From NCBI GenBank assembly GCA_043808235.1, contig JAZDFC010000015.1:1-43366 (forward strand): a DNA stretch of 43,366 nucleotides. The letters run 5' to 3'. Below, one piece after another: positions 1 through 9,607 of this stretch. The notes beneath the pieces were generated by a model, which did not search any database, was not told the origin of the DNA, and was given only the letters and a program-made list of their open reading frames with translations. Made by a program: the position numbers and the translations under genes. This stretch comes from JAZDFC01 sp043808235 (GTDB lineage: Bacteria > Bacteroidota > Ignavibacteria > Ignavibacteriales > Melioribacteraceae). How positions within the stretch are numbered: position 1 is the stretch's first letter; each line of letters starts with the position of its first letter.

Positions 1-27
1 ATTTTGTGCATTATCAACTAAGCTCCA

Positions 28-222
28 CTATTTTAGTAATACTGATTTCTTTGTGCTAACATAATCCCCCGCCCGCAACTGATAGAAATAAACTCCGTTT
101 GGTAATCTTCTTCCATCAAATTCGACCTCGTATTTACCGGGTGATTTATATTCGTTTACGAGTGTTGGTATTTCTCTGCCAAGTACATCACATATTTTTG
201 GCGTGACACGTTGTAGAGACAC
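28..222 (-). pseudogene. Remnant of a T9SS C-terminal sorting domain
   Basis: The reading frame encodes only the last ~55 residues of a type IX secretion sorting domain (DVLGREIPTLVNE, GKYEVEFDGRRLPNGVYFY, TKKSVLLK). The usual upstream half with the NYPNPFNP motif and any mature protein are absent. The only in-frame start is a GTG inside the 32-bp palindrome at 211-242, with no ribosome-binding site, so the first residues (SLQRVT) come from the repeat. I read this as the tail of a former secreted-protein gene whose 5' part was lost, perhaps when the palindrome arrived. It lies just downstream of the DUF3160 pair and does not match their tail sequence, so it came from a different gene. Confidence 0.6.
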
Positions 223-242
223 GCCATGGCGTGTCTCTACAA
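211..242. repeat. 32-bp perfect palindrome (dispersed-repeat type)
   Basis: The sequence is a perfect palindrome with no spacer; its left half is TTGTAGAGACACGCCA and the right half is its reverse complement. Palindromes of the GTAGAGAC...GTCTCTAC kind are dispersed in many cyanobacterial and Bacteroidota-like genomes. Here it sits between a T9SS tail fragment and the stop of the next gene. It could also form a hairpin downstream of the DUF3160 gene on the minus strand. Confidence 0.85.
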
Positions 243-251
243 TATTAAAAT

Positions 252-2807
252 TTACTTCATCAAATTCATTTTGCCGGTAAACCGCTCTGCCCCGACTCTG
301 AGAACGTAAAAATATATTCCGCTTGCCACCGGCGAATTAAATTCATTTGTTGCATCCCAACGTGTTAAATAATTCCCGGGCGTTAATTCTTTATCAACAA
401 GTTTTTTAATTGCTTGCCCTTGTATATCATAAATAACAAGTTGAGTATTATAGTCTTCAATCCCATGCGGGATTGTATAGTTTATTATTGTCCCGGCATT
501 AAACGGATTTGGATAATTTGCCGCGATAAGATGTGTTTGAGGAATGATTTCTCCGCCGTTTTCATCTTCGATACCGGTTAATAAAGTTGTACCGGCGCCT
601 CTGGATACTCCTTGCTTGTCTGCCAAATATAAATTAACCCAATCGGGACGAAGCGACACAGCCTGGTAAGAAGCTTTCCATTCTTCATCTGTCAATCGTA
701 AAAAATTAGTAGTAGTATATTCATCGTAACTCATCACCGGTCCGGAGAAAGCAATATACTTTCCGTCTGCTGTATGCGCTGTAACAATTGCCATATCAAT
801 GGGGCCAGTTCCGGCATGGGCTACCCAACCAACGGGACCACCAAACTCATCAGTGGGCGCTGTGTGGTAATCTGCAACTAAGAAGTCATTTTTAAACATA
901 TCCTTCTCATTCTCAAAATAAAATAAATCCGGATACCACCCGGCATAATTTTGACCACATGCATTAACAGCAAAAAGAATTTTCTTCAAAAAGGAAATTT
1001 CCTTCTCTGTTAAATGTTCCATGTTTAGTTCTTTATGTGCGATTATACCAAGCGTATCATTAATACATTTAAAACCCTCCAAATACCAAAGTATATGTTC
1101 TCCATTCACAAACGAGAGGTTATTAATTTTTTCTTTAAACAAATCAGCAAGTAAACTCATCGACTCATAAAATTCGGGAATAGGTTCTACAAAAACATAC
1201 GGGTAAGAACAAATCACTCCGCCGGTATAGGATTGTTTTGCATAAAGTAAATTGTCGTGCCGTAATTCCGTCCATGCCGAAAGCTGCGTATTTATTTTTT
1301 GCTGCCACCATGCCGCCGTTTGCATAAATTCGGGTAGATTGACTCGCTCACTTTCACTGACCGGATTTAAAGTGCGAATTGAATTTAACCATGAATTGTA
1401 AATTGATAGATCCCAGAAATCGTTATCGTACCCGTCAATCAGATATCGAAGCGCCGCAAGGTTGGTAGAATATTTATATGTATCAAGTTCTTCCGAAAGA
1501 AGCTGCGCAACCGCATCATTTCCAATCGAAAATAAAATATCCAATGTCGACGGTAACATACGCATTATTGCAGCTCCGTTAAAATTTATTTTATCGTAGA
1601 CTACATTGCCGGTAACATATGAATCGACAACAAACCTTTGCCCGAATAACATAAAAGCTGATGCCGGTTGAATAACGCCGGGTGTCATTGCATCGCCCAT
1701 TAATATTTGTGATAGAATCCGCTGATATGCAAATGATTTCGTTCTTAATATACTTTGGAATGAATTTATTGTTTCTTCATTCAAAAGATCGGAAGCTTTG
1801 GTAAATCCGGTTTCTGCTTTCAGCAAACCAAGATGGGTAAAAGTAACATTATCCTGCTCGCCAACAAAGGCTGCTATTGTACTCTCAATTTCATTTACGA
1901 TTTCAATTTTATTACTCTGCTCGATTAATTCCGATATTAAATACGAATCAATAATCTGCCGTTGGATATCTTGCGGTACCAGATTATTATCGATGGATTC
2001 CGGAGCTAACAAATAAATTTCCATTCTCCCGAGCCACATCATTGCTTGAAAATATTTGGCAAGGATGGGATACTCCTCATCGGCATAATGCCCGCGTGGT
2101 TTGAATTGACTGAAATCGATAAATCGGGAATTGGAATCTGCAAGGAAGGGTAGTTTTCGCACAATCTGCTGATTGATATATAAAATGTATTCGTCAACTC
2201 TTAAATTGTTTTCAGCAAAAAAACAATTCACAGTTGGATCAAAAATTTTTCTCGGAACGGTCAAATAAAAGTCCACGTCTTTTAGCATAACACTCATGCC
2301 AGGTTCGGATGCATAAAATTCATTTAGAACAGAAATTTTTTCACACATCGCTGTTAACAGTTCCTGCAGCTTCGGAATGATTACCTTCAATTCGATTTCT
2401 TTTAACATAGCATCATACGACATATGAAATGCATGAAGAATAGCATCTGTTGAAATAAAAAGCGGCAAGTCTTTGTGCCACACCTCAGCTAATTGAGCGC
2501 CGAAGGATTCATTCCGTAATCTTTCAGTTACAACAAACCCATGTTTGGAAATTAGACTTTTCTCGTACTCGGTCAATCCAAATTTCAATATCAGAGAATC
2601 GAGATAGAGGGGAGTGTCCGTCGAATTAATTGTTTTTAAGAATAATCCCGCCGGGTGCATGTTGAGTAATTCATCTATTGTCAAATTTTGATGCTGATTC
2701 AAAAATTGTTTGTAATCATCTAACTGCTGCTGCCAATCCTGGCAGAATAAATTATTAGGCGAAATCAACGCTAACATTAAAAAGAAAATCGATAAAATTC
2801 TTTTCAT
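252..2807 (-). CDS. DUF3160 family secreted protein with T9SS sorting domain (copy 2)
   Basis: Protein of 851 aa. I chose the ATG at 2807 rather than an in-frame start 36 bases upstream because AAGGAGG lies 6 bases ahead of it and the resulting N-terminus is a normal signal peptide (KRILSIFFLMLALIS, about residues 2-22). The body is DUF3160, recognisable by DAILHAFHMSYD (about 121-132), GRMEIYLLAP, AFMLFGQRFVVDSYV and VADYHTAPTDEFG. No enzymatic role is established for this family. The last ~90 residues are a T9SS tail (AANYPNPFNAGTIINY, SGIYFYVLRVG), so the protein should be exported and anchored or released at the cell surface. It lies 46 bases downstream of a close paralogue on the same strand, presumably co-transcribed. 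Confidence 0.92.
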   Translation of the reverse strand: MKRILSIFFLMLALISPNNLFCQDWQQQLDDYKQFLNQHQNLTIDELLNMHPAGLFLKTINSTDTPLYLDSLILKFGLTEYEKSLISKHGFVVTERLRNESFGAQLAEVWHKDLPLFISTDAILHAFHMSYDAMLKEIELKVIIPKLQELLTAMCEKISVLNEFYASEPGMSVMLKDVDFYLTVPRKIFDPTVNCFFAENNLRVDEYILYINQQIVRKLPFLADSNSRFIDFSQFKPRGHYADEEYPILAKYFQAMMWLGRMEIYLLAPESIDNNLVPQDIQRQIIDSYLISELIEQSNKIEIVNEIESTIAAFVGEQDNVTFTHLGLLKAETGFTKASDLLNEETINSFQSILRTKSFAYQRILSQILMGDAMTPGVIQPASAFMLFGQRFVVDSYVTGNVVYDKINFNGAAIMRMLPSTLDILFSIGNDAVAQLLSEELDTYKYSTNLAALRYLIDGYDNDFWDLSIYNSWLNSIRTLNPVSESERVNLPEFMQTAAWWQQKINTQLSAWTELRHDNLLYAKQSYTGGVICSYPYVFVEPIPEFYESMSLLADLFKEKINNLSFVNGEHILWYLEGFKCINDTLGIIAHKELNMEHLTEKEISFLKKILFAVNACGQNYAGWYPDLFYFENEKDMFKNDFLVADYHTAPTDEFGGPVGWVAHAGTGPIDMAIVTAHTADGKYIAFSGPVMSYDEYTTTNFLRLTDEEWKASYQAVSLRPDWVNLYLADKQGVSRGAGTTLLTGIEDENGGEIIPQTHLIAANYPNPFNAGTIINYTIPHGIEDYNTQLVIYDIQGQAIKKLVDKELTPGNYLTRWDATNEFNSPVASGIYFYVLRVGAERFTGKMNLMK

Positions 2808-2853
2808 GAAATGCCTCCTTTTATTATTCAATTTTATTATCAAAAATCTATAC

Positions 2854-5424
2854 TTACTTCATCAAATTCATCTTTCCGGTAAATCGCTCTGCCCCGACTT
2901 TGAGAACGTAAAAATATATTCCGCTTGCCACCGGTGAATTAAATTCATTTGTAGCATCCCAACGTGTTAAATAATTCCCGGGTGTTAATTCTTTATCAAC
3001 AAGTTTTTTAATTGACTGCCCTTGTATATCATAAATAATCAGTTGAGTATTATAGTCTTCAATCCCATGCGGGATTGTATAGTTTATTATCGTTCCGGCA
3101 TTAAACGGATTTGGATAATTTGCCGCAATTAAATGTGTTTGCGGTATAAGTCCACCGTTGTAGTCATCATCAATATCTGTCAATAAATTTGTACCTACAC
3201 CTCTTGATTCACCTTCTTTATCAGCTAAATATAAATTGACAAAATCGGGTCGTAAAGACATTGCCTGGTATGTTTCCTTCCATTCTTCGTCAGTCAAGCG
3301 CAGAAAGTTGGTTGTAGTATATTCATCGTAACTCATTACTGGTCCGGTAAAAGCAATATATCTTCCATAATAATTCGCAGCAACAATTGCCATATCAACG
3401 GGACCGGTACCGGCATGGGCAACCCAACCAACAAAATTTCCAAATTCATCTGTGGGCGCCGTATGGTAATCAGCAACAAGGTAATCCTTTTTTAACAAGC
3501 TTTCGCCGCTTCCATAATCTTGATAATGTAATGTGGGATACCAACCATCATAAGTAGCCCCACACATCGCCTCTTCATAAAGCGTTCTTTTTAAAAATGT
3601 AATTTCATTTTCAGATAATGCTTCGTTTGTAAGTTCTTTGCCTGCAATTGTGGAAAGTGTATCATTAATATTTTTGAAATTAAGAAGGAATCCGGATAAT
3701 GCTTGCTTTACATAATCCTGCTCAAAAGGTATGCTTATTATTTTTCGATCGAACAATTCTGCAAGCATGCTCATTGAGGAGAAAAATTCAGGCATAGGCT
3801 CAACGAGAACACACGGATAAGAGCAAGAGGCTCCTCCCGTGTAGGATTGTTTTGCATAAAGAAGATTATCATGCCGTAATTCTGTCCAAGATGCAAGTTG
3901 TGAGTTTATTTTTTGTTGCCACCATGCGGCGGTCTGCATAAATTCAGGTAAGCCTTCGCGGTCCTTTTCTTCCGGAGGATTTAGTTCGCGAATAGCATTC
4001 AGCCAGTTATTATATATAGACAAATCCCAAAAATCTTCTTCATAACCATCAACTAAATAGCGCAATGCAGCCAGGTTCGTAGAATATTTATAATTATCCA
4101 ATTCTTCGGTTAGTAGCTGCGCGGCTGCATTATTTCCAAGAGCAAACAAAATATCCACTGTGGATGGCAGCATTCTAAGTATGGTTTCGCCATTAAAATT
4201 AATCTTATCGTAAACAACACTACCTGTTACATATGAATCAACAACGAATCGCTGTCCGAAGAGCATGAATGCGGATGCGGGACGAATGGGATTCGACTCA
4301 AACGGATCACCCATCAGAATCTGAGATAAAATACGCTGGTATGCAAAGGATTTTGTTTCAAGAGTATTCTGAAATTTGGACAGCATTGTTTCATCGAGTA
4401 AATCGGAAGTGAGTGAAAAACCGGTTTCATTTTTAAGAAGTTCCAAATGATCGATAGTAACATTATCCTGCTCACCCACAAATGCAGCTATTGTATTTTC
4501 AATCTCAGCAACCAAATCATTTTTTGCTGCCCGGTCGATTAGTTCTTTCAATAAATAAGCATCTATTGTTTGTCTCTGAATATCCGCCGGGGTTGGTACG
4601 TTTTCTATTGATTGGGGAGCTAACAAGTAAATCTCCATCCTTCCCAACCAAATCATCACCTTGAAATATTTTGCGAGTATTGGAAAATTTTCATCAGTGT
4701 AATGCCCACGCGGTTTGAACTGACTAAAATCCATTTTACGTTTTACATCCTTTGTAAGAAACGGAACTTCTACCATCTGCTCTGATTCGATATAACTTAA
4801 AAACTCATGAACAAGATTCTCATTTTCCGGGTAATAACATTGAGCTGTGGAATTAAATATTTTCCTTGGCACAGTCAAATAGAAATCAACATCCCTAAGC
4901 ATTGTATTCATTTCAGGATTACTGTCGTAAGCTGTTTGCAGAATTGCGATTTGCTGCCACATAGTTGTCAATAATTCATTTGTTCGCGGAACAATAACAT
5001 TCACTTCGGTTTCTTTTAAAATGGCATCATATGACATATGAAACGCATGAAGAATCGCATCGACAGAAATATACAGCGGCAGATCTTTTTGCCATACGTC
5101 GAGCATTTGTGAACCAAACGAAGTTTTCTGAAGTCGCTCCGTAACAACGAATCCATGTTTTTCAATTAATTTTCTCTCATGGTCCGTTAACGCATATTTA
5201 ATGGTAACAGAATCTAAAAATAACGGTTCATTCGAAGATCTGACACAGCCGAGGAAATGACCGGCTGAATGCAAATCCAATAATTCATCAGTAGATAAGT
5301 TTTGATGTTGATTTAAAAATGTTCTGTAGGCATTGAGATCTTCCAGCCAATCCTGGGAATATGATTCATTTCCCGCAAGTAAAATGAACAGTAATACGAA
5401 TAAACATACCTTAGAAATTTGCAT
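2854..5424 (-). CDS. DUF3160 family secreted protein with T9SS sorting domain (copy 1)
   Basis: Protein of 856 aa, full-length paralogue of the downstream gene. It has an N-terminal signal peptide (SKVCLFVLLFILLAG), the DUF3160 body (DAILHAFHMSYD, GRMEIYLLAPQS, FGQRFVVDSYV, VADYHTAPTDEFG) and a T9SS tail (AANYPNPFNAGTIINY). GGAGG lies 6 bases before the ATG. The tails of the two copies are almost identical (only a few substitutions over ~100 residues), while the middle parts differ more, for example around residues 580-660 where this copy is longer. That suggests tandem duplication with later divergence of the mature part, or gene conversion of the tail. Function unknown; surface location inferred from the tail. 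Confidence 0.92.
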   Translation of the reverse strand: MQISKVCLFVLLFILLAGNESYSQDWLEDLNAYRTFLNQHQNLSTDELLDLHSAGHFLGCVRSSNEPLFLDSVTIKYALTDHERKLIEKHGFVVTERLQKTSFGSQMLDVWQKDLPLYISVDAILHAFHMSYDAILKETEVNVIVPRTNELLTTMWQQIAILQTAYDSNPEMNTMLRDVDFYLTVPRKIFNSTAQCYYPENENLVHEFLSYIESEQMVEVPFLTKDVKRKMDFSQFKPRGHYTDENFPILAKYFKVMIWLGRMEIYLLAPQSIENVPTPADIQRQTIDAYLLKELIDRAAKNDLVAEIENTIAAFVGEQDNVTIDHLELLKNETGFSLTSDLLDETMLSKFQNTLETKSFAYQRILSQILMGDPFESNPIRPASAFMLFGQRFVVDSYVTGSVVYDKINFNGETILRMLPSTVDILFALGNNAAAQLLTEELDNYKYSTNLAALRYLVDGYEEDFWDLSIYNNWLNAIRELNPPEEKDREGLPEFMQTAAWWQQKINSQLASWTELRHDNLLYAKQSYTGGASCSYPCVLVEPMPEFFSSMSMLAELFDRKIISIPFEQDYVKQALSGFLLNFKNINDTLSTIAGKELTNEALSENEITFLKRTLYEEAMCGATYDGWYPTLHYQDYGSGESLLKKDYLVADYHTAPTDEFGNFVGWVAHAGTGPVDMAIVAANYYGRYIAFTGPVMSYDEYTTTNFLRLTDEEWKETYQAMSLRPDFVNLYLADKEGESRGVGTNLLTDIDDDYNGGLIPQTHLIAANYPNPFNAGTIINYTIPHGIEDYNTQLIIYDIQGQSIKKLVDKELTPGNYLTRWDATNEFNSPVASGIYFYVLKVGAERFTGKMNLMK

Positions 5425-5699
5425 AAGGTGCCTCCATTAAGTCACTTGTAAGATAAAAAATTATCTAATTAAAAAATAGTCCGTTATACAGTATCTTATT
5501 TGGAATATCACTTAAAAAATTCAAAGAGGATGCCAAACAATAGTTACACTTAGAGAGTGAAAAATGATATGAAAAATGCAAGACTGCGAAAATTTTTCGT
5601 TCAATACGAATTAATTTCGCTATCAATTTATTGATGGGCTATCAGGTATTTGATATGAAATTTTCAAAAAAATTATAAAGGAAGGTAAATCCACAAATA

Positions 5700-6479
5700 T
5701 TATTCGATGCCGTTTAATAAATCGGCAACTGACCGTAGTTTTATGGTAGGACTTATTTGACCGGAACCATTCGAGCTTATTACACCAGTTGAAACGTGTG
5801 CAGTATCAACACCGAGGAGGTTTCCCATTTTAATATCTGTTTCCAATCTGTCGCCGATTAAAAGGCAATTATTCAAATCACCACCTAAATTAGTACGGAT
5901 TGCCTCGCGCATAAATTCTGATGGTTTGCCAAAATTCTTCGCGAGCTTGATCCCTGTCATATTCTCAAGCACTTCGATTGTATCGCCGGCATCCATTATT
6001 TCACCGGTTTCAACGGGACATGTTCTATCGATATTAGCGGCAAAGAATAATGCGCCATTTTGTAGCGCCTGGGCTGCAATTTCGATTTTCTGTTTTGTGA
6101 TGGTTCGGTCAAGAGTAACAATAATAATATTTATCCCAGCGGGATTTGCGGAATATTTCAAACCGGCATCTATCATTTCCCGGATAAATCTTTCTTCGCC
6201 AATCATATAAAAAGATGCACGGGAATGATGCTTGGTCAAATAATTTTTTATTATGCCTCCAGCAGTTATCAACTCCGATTCATCTACATTAAAGCCGTTA
6301 GATTTCATAAATAGAAAATAATCTTTAGCGGAGCCGGTAGTTTTATTGGAGATAAATAAAACTTTTTTCCCCTTGTTCTTTATTTCGTTAATAACTTCAA
6401 CCGCTCCCGGAATGATTTGATTACCCCGATACAGTGTGCCGTCAAGATCGAAAATATATTTATCGTATTTATTTATCAT
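5700..6479 (-). CDS. HAD-IIA family phosphatase (NagD-like)
   Basis: Protein of 259 aa, the usual length of the NagD / p-nitrophenylphosphatase group. HAD motif I is DLDGTLY (D11 nucleophile, D13 acid/base), motif II is the serine in FISNKT (S44), the motif III lysine is in GKPSEF (K185), and motif IV is GDRLETD (D210, D215). The long insert between motifs II and III is the type IIA cap. Members dephosphorylate sugar phosphates or nucleoside monophosphates; the substrate cannot be told from sequence. It starts 20 bases after the stop of rfbD, on the same strand, with no clear Shine-Dalgarno site, so it is probably the last gene of the pfkB-rfbD operon. Confidence 0.9.
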   Translation of the reverse strand: MINKYDKYIFDLDGTLYRGNQIIPGAVEVINEIKNKGKKVLFISNKTTGSAKDYFLFMKSNGFNVDESELITAGGIIKNYLTKHHSRASFYMIGEERFIREMIDAGLKYSANPAGINIIIVTLDRTITKQKIEIAAQALQNGALFFAANIDRTCPVETGEIMDAGDTIEVLENMTGIKLAKNFGKPSEFMREAIRTNLGGDLNNCLLIGDRLETDIKMGNLLGVDTAHVSTGVISSNGSGQISPTIKLRSVADLLNGIE

Positions 6480-6499
6480 CCGTGATAGAATTCTAAGTA

Positions 6500-7417
6500 C
6501 TATAAATTTAGTTCTGCTTTCATCAGCGAAAATGTTTCCATAATGCTGCGGGGTCTAAATCCGAATTCTGTTTGCGCTTTCAAAGTTATTAAGCCGGATT
6601 TCAAAGGGCGGCGGGCAGGTTGTTTTAAATCTTCCGTGAGAATGGGTAAGATTAAATTTTTATCGAGCGAAAAGAAATCTGCAATGCGTAAAGTAAAGTC
6701 GAAACGCGATAAAAATTCCGCACCGCCAATATTGTAAATTCCTGTTTTACGGAATTCAATTATTTTGCTTATAGCATCAACAATGTCATCGATATAAGTC
6801 GGATTGTTGATTTGATCGGTTACAATTCTAATGTTTTTGTTTTCGCGAAGAGAATTGACAGCCCATTTTACAAAATCCGGGCGACCGTATTTTGCCGGTC
6901 CGTAAAGTACATTGGTTCTGATGATCGCGAATGTATTATCGCCTTCACGAAGTACATTTTCTGCGGCAAGTTTTGTTCTTCCGTAATAACTTATCGGATT
7001 AACTGTGTCAATCTCGGAATAGGGTCCGTTAAAACCATCGAACACGTAATCAGTTGACATATGAATTACATGGGCGTGAATAGCTTTAGCGCTTTTTGAA
7101 ATGTTCACCACTCCGTCAACATTAATTTTCCACGCCAATTCTTTTTCAATTTCGCAACCGTCAACATTCGTATATGCCGCTGCATTTATTATAAAGTCAG
7201 GATAAAAATTATGGATGAGTTTTTTCACTTCATTCTTTTGTGAAATATCAACCTGCAAATATGACACATCCGGGATAAAAGATGATGTTTCTGCAGAAGA
7301 GCAGAAAAGTTCAACTTTATCGAACGAACTGAAATATCCGGTCAGCCTTTGACCGAGCATTCCGTTTGAGCCGATAATCAGAATTCTATTTTTTATTAAA
7401 TCGTTCGATGATATCAT
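6500..7417 (-). CDS. rfbD: dTDP-4-dehydrorhamnose reductase (RmlD-like)
   Basis: Extended short-chain dehydrogenase that makes dTDP-L-rhamnose from dTDP-4-dehydro-L-rhamnose using NAD(P)H. I placed the start at the ATG at 7417 (305 aa); the frame stays open to 7474 but the extra residues are hydrophobic, non-conserved and lie inside the upstream gene. Visible motifs: nucleotide-binding GSNGMLG (16-22), NAAAYTNVDGCE, STDYVFDG (121-128), and catalytic YYGRTK (Y145, K149). The start overlaps the end of the PfkB kinase gene by 32 bases, which suggests translational coupling. RfbC is encoded 4 kb away in another operon, and RfbA and RfbB are not in the window. A related NAD-dependent sugar epimerase/reductase is the alternative. 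Confidence 0.85.
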   Translation of the reverse strand: MISSNDLIKNRILIIGSNGMLGQRLTGYFSSFDKVELFCSSAETSSFIPDVSYLQVDISQKNEVKKLIHNFYPDFIINAAAYTNVDGCEIEKELAWKINVDGVVNISKSAKAIHAHVIHMSTDYVFDGFNGPYSEIDTVNPISYYGRTKLAAENVLREGDNTFAIIRTNVLYGPAKYGRPDFVKWAVNSLRENKNIRIVTDQINNPTYIDDIVDAISKIIEFRKTGIYNIGGAEFLSRFDFTLRIADFFSLDKNLILPILTEDLKQPARRPLKSGLITLKAQTEFGFRPRSIMETFSLMKAELNL

Positions 7418-8282
7418 TTTTGAATAAAAGAAAATCTTCAGGATTATTAACAAGAGTAATATACGAGGCGGCAATATTTGCCCGCCTTAACGACTCATGT
7501 ATATCTTGTGTAGAAATATATGAATAAAAAAAGACTGACCCAAAAATATCGCCGCAGCCGATTTTATTTACGGCATTCACTTTTTCCGCTGTAATAAATT
7601 TGTTTTTAATTTCTCCATTCTCGCAATAGAATATTTTCGCCCCGGTTTCACCCATCGTTATAATTAAAATATGAGGTCGCCTGCTTAAAATGAATTTTGC
7701 GGATTCGAATTCATTTTCAATTCCGCTCAACGTTAACAGTTCATAATTATTTGCCTGCACAATATCAACACAATCAAGCCATTGCGTTGCGTCGGGGATT
7801 TTTCGAAACACTCTTCGATTATTTTCATCAACCCCACGCGAGAGGGTATGTACATCAAAGTAAATTAACCCGCGATAATCTGTTGCAAATGTTTTCAATT
7901 CGGATATTTGCACATCAAAGCCGGTGATCATATTCAGTAAGATTCCGTCGAACGAGTTAATATCTTCCACTTGAAAAATGGGGAGAGGACCAGCAAAATT
8001 TTCATATACTTCTTCCCTTTCGGAATTATCCGGAATTATTAACCTCACAGCCGGTGTAGCTTGAATGGTTGGAGAATAATGTGTATCGAAATTCTTAAAA
8101 ATATTGCTGAATATTTGGATATCGACCGGGTTAACGGCAGTGAGAAGATAAAAATCATCGGATGCTTTTTTCAGAAGACTCAATCCGAGCGCTGAATAGA
8201 AAACACCGCCCGGTTTAATGATAATGTTCTCACCGGCAACAATTTTATCGATAACACTATGACCAATTACAAGCAGTTTCAC
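7386..8282 (-). CDS. PfkB/ribokinase family sugar kinase
   Basis: Protein of 298 aa of the PfkB carbohydrate kinase family. The substrate-side GG motif is PGGVFYSALG (about 24-33) and the phosphate-binding/catalytic motif is NKIGCGDIFG (239-248), with D245 as the likely catalytic base. The start is a GTG: AAAGGATG lies just upstream, and the nearby ATG is out of frame. It is the first gene of a minus-strand operon with rfbD (32-base overlap) and the HAD phosphatase, so a role in sugar activation for glycan synthesis is plausible, but the substrate (ribose, fructose, adenosine or other) is not readable. The N-terminal signature is divergent. Confidence 0.85.
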   Translation of the reverse strand: MKLLVIGHSVIDKIVAGENIIIKPGGVFYSALGLSLLKKASDDFYLLTAVNPVDIQIFSNIFKNFDTHYSPTIQATPAVRLIIPDNSEREEVYENFAGPLPIFQVEDINSFDGILLNMITGFDVQISELKTFATDYRGLIYFDVHTLSRGVDENNRRVFRKIPDATQWLDCVDIVQANNYELLTLSGIENEFESAKFILSRRPHILIITMGETGAKIFYCENGEIKNKFITAEKVNAVNKIGCGDIFGSVFFYSYISTQDIHESLRRANIAASYITLVNNPEDFLLFKNDIIERFNKK

Positions 8283-8406
8283 TGTTCATCCTTTTGTACA
8301 ATTAAGAATATCCGCACTACTTTTAAACTAAATTTAACATAAGTTTGGGACAAAGATTATAATTTTCATCTATCAATAAATCCAACAAACGTAAAAGCGG
8401 TGGACA

Positions 8407-9534
8407 ATGAAAATTGGAATAACATGTTACCCGACATACGGCGGCAGCGGCGTTGTTGCAACCGAATTAGGGAAAGAATTAGCCTCGCGCGGACATGACG
8501 TACACTTTGTAAGTTACGCGCTTCCGAGGAGATTAAATCAATTTGTCGAGCGGGTATTTTTCCATGAAGTCGAAATAAGCAGTTATCCGCTATTCGAACA
8601 TCAGCTTTATGATTTGTCATTGACGAGCAAAATGCTCGAAGTAATTGAATATGAACATCTCGATTTGATGCATGTACATTACGCAATTCCCCACGCGACG
8701 AGCGCATACCTCGCGAAACAAATTCTGAAGAAGGAAAACAAGAATATTAAAATCATAACAACGTTGCATGGAACGGATATAACTCTTGTCGGACTCGAGC
8801 CATCATTTCTTCCATTGGTAAAATTCAGCATCGAAGAAAGCGACGGCGTTACGGCAGTATCGCGGTTCTTAAAAGAAAAAACTCTCACTAACTATCAAAT
8901 CGAAAAAGATATTGAAGTCATTCACAATTTTATTGATACCGAAGAGTTTAAACCGGAATGCAACAAGCAATTTAAAGAACACATTTCAACTTCCGGTGAA
9001 AAGATATTAATCCATACTTCGAATTTTAGACCGGTTAAACGTGTTGCCGATACAATTGCAATTTTACAGAAAGTCCGTGAAAAAATCCCGGCCAAATTAA
9101 TGTTGATTGGCGATGGTCCGGACAGATCGGATTGCGAGCGGATGGTGCGTGAACTCAATCTGCAAAAAGAAGTGTTGTTCCTTGGCAAGCAGGATGGACT
9201 TTCGGAAATTTTGAGTTGTGCAGATATTTTCCTGTTGCCATCGCAGTCAGAAAGCTTTGGACTCGCTGCGTTGGAGGCAATGTCGTGCGGGCTTCCTGTA
9301 ATTAGCTCAAGTGTTGGCGGCATCCCCGAACTTGTCGTGCACAATGAAACCGGGTTTATAGCAGAGTTCGGGGATGTTGATCGCATGGCGAAATATGCAA
9401 TCAACTTATTAACGAATGAAAAGAAGTACAGCATCTTTTCGAAGAACAGCCGCAACCGGGCATTAACTGTGTTCGATAAAAATATGATTGTACCGCAATA
9501 CATCAAGTACTACGAAAAGATATTGGCGAAATAA
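8407..9534 (+). CDS. bshA: N-acetyl-alpha-D-glucosaminyl L-malate synthase BshA
   Basis: GT4 retaining glycosyltransferase, 375 aa, that joins N-acetylglucosamine from UDP-GlcNAc to L-malate, the first step of bacillithiol synthesis in the cytoplasm. The N-terminus MKIGITCYPTYGGSGVVATE is characteristic of BshA, followed by FHEVEISSYPLF, HVHYAIPHATSAYLA and TTLHGTDITLVG. The GT4 donor-site EX7E motif is ESFGLAALE (E282, E290). It stands alone on the plus strand, divergent from the pfkB operon across 124 bases and convergent with ugd. BshB and BshC are not in the window. A generic GT4 glycosyltransferase of a polysaccharide cluster is the alternative, but the N-terminal match is strong. Confidence 0.93.
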   Translation: MKIGITCYPTYGGSGVVATELGKELASRGHDVHFVSYALPRRLNQFVERVFFHEVEISSYPLFEHQLYDLSLTSKMLEVIEYEHLDLMHVHYAIPHATSAYLAKQILKKENKNIKIITTLHGTDITLVGLEPSFLPLVKFSIEESDGVTAVSRFLKEKTLTNYQIEKDIEVIHNFIDTEEFKPECNKQFKEHISTSGEKILIHTSNFRPVKRVADTIAILQKVREKIPAKLMLIGDGPDRSDCERMVRELNLQKEVLFLGKQDGLSEILSCADIFLLPSQSESFGLAALEAMSCGLPVISSSVGGIPELVVHNETGFIAEFGDVDRMAKYAINLLTNEKKYSIFSKNSRNRALTVFDKNMIVPQYIKYYEKILAK

Positions 9535-9548
9535 CCGCGGTGGTTGGG

Positions 9549-9602
9549 ATAATTGAATATTGGATCATGACTCCCCTTCATTATTCCAACATTCCAATAA
9601 TC
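9549..9602. repeat. Imperfect inverted repeat between convergent bshA and ugd
   Basis: AATTGAATATTGGAT on the left faces ATTCCAACATTCCAATAA on the right, an imperfect inverted repeat in the 73-base gap between two convergent genes. It could act as a weak bidirectional terminator, or be a remnant of a dispersed repeat. It has no clean T-tract. Confidence 0.35.
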
Positions 9603-9607
9603 AGTTT

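Noticed and set aside
8922..9506. 194-aa ORF antisense to bshA
   Set aside because: It is a shadow of a well-supported gene; the serine-rich translation has no domain pattern.
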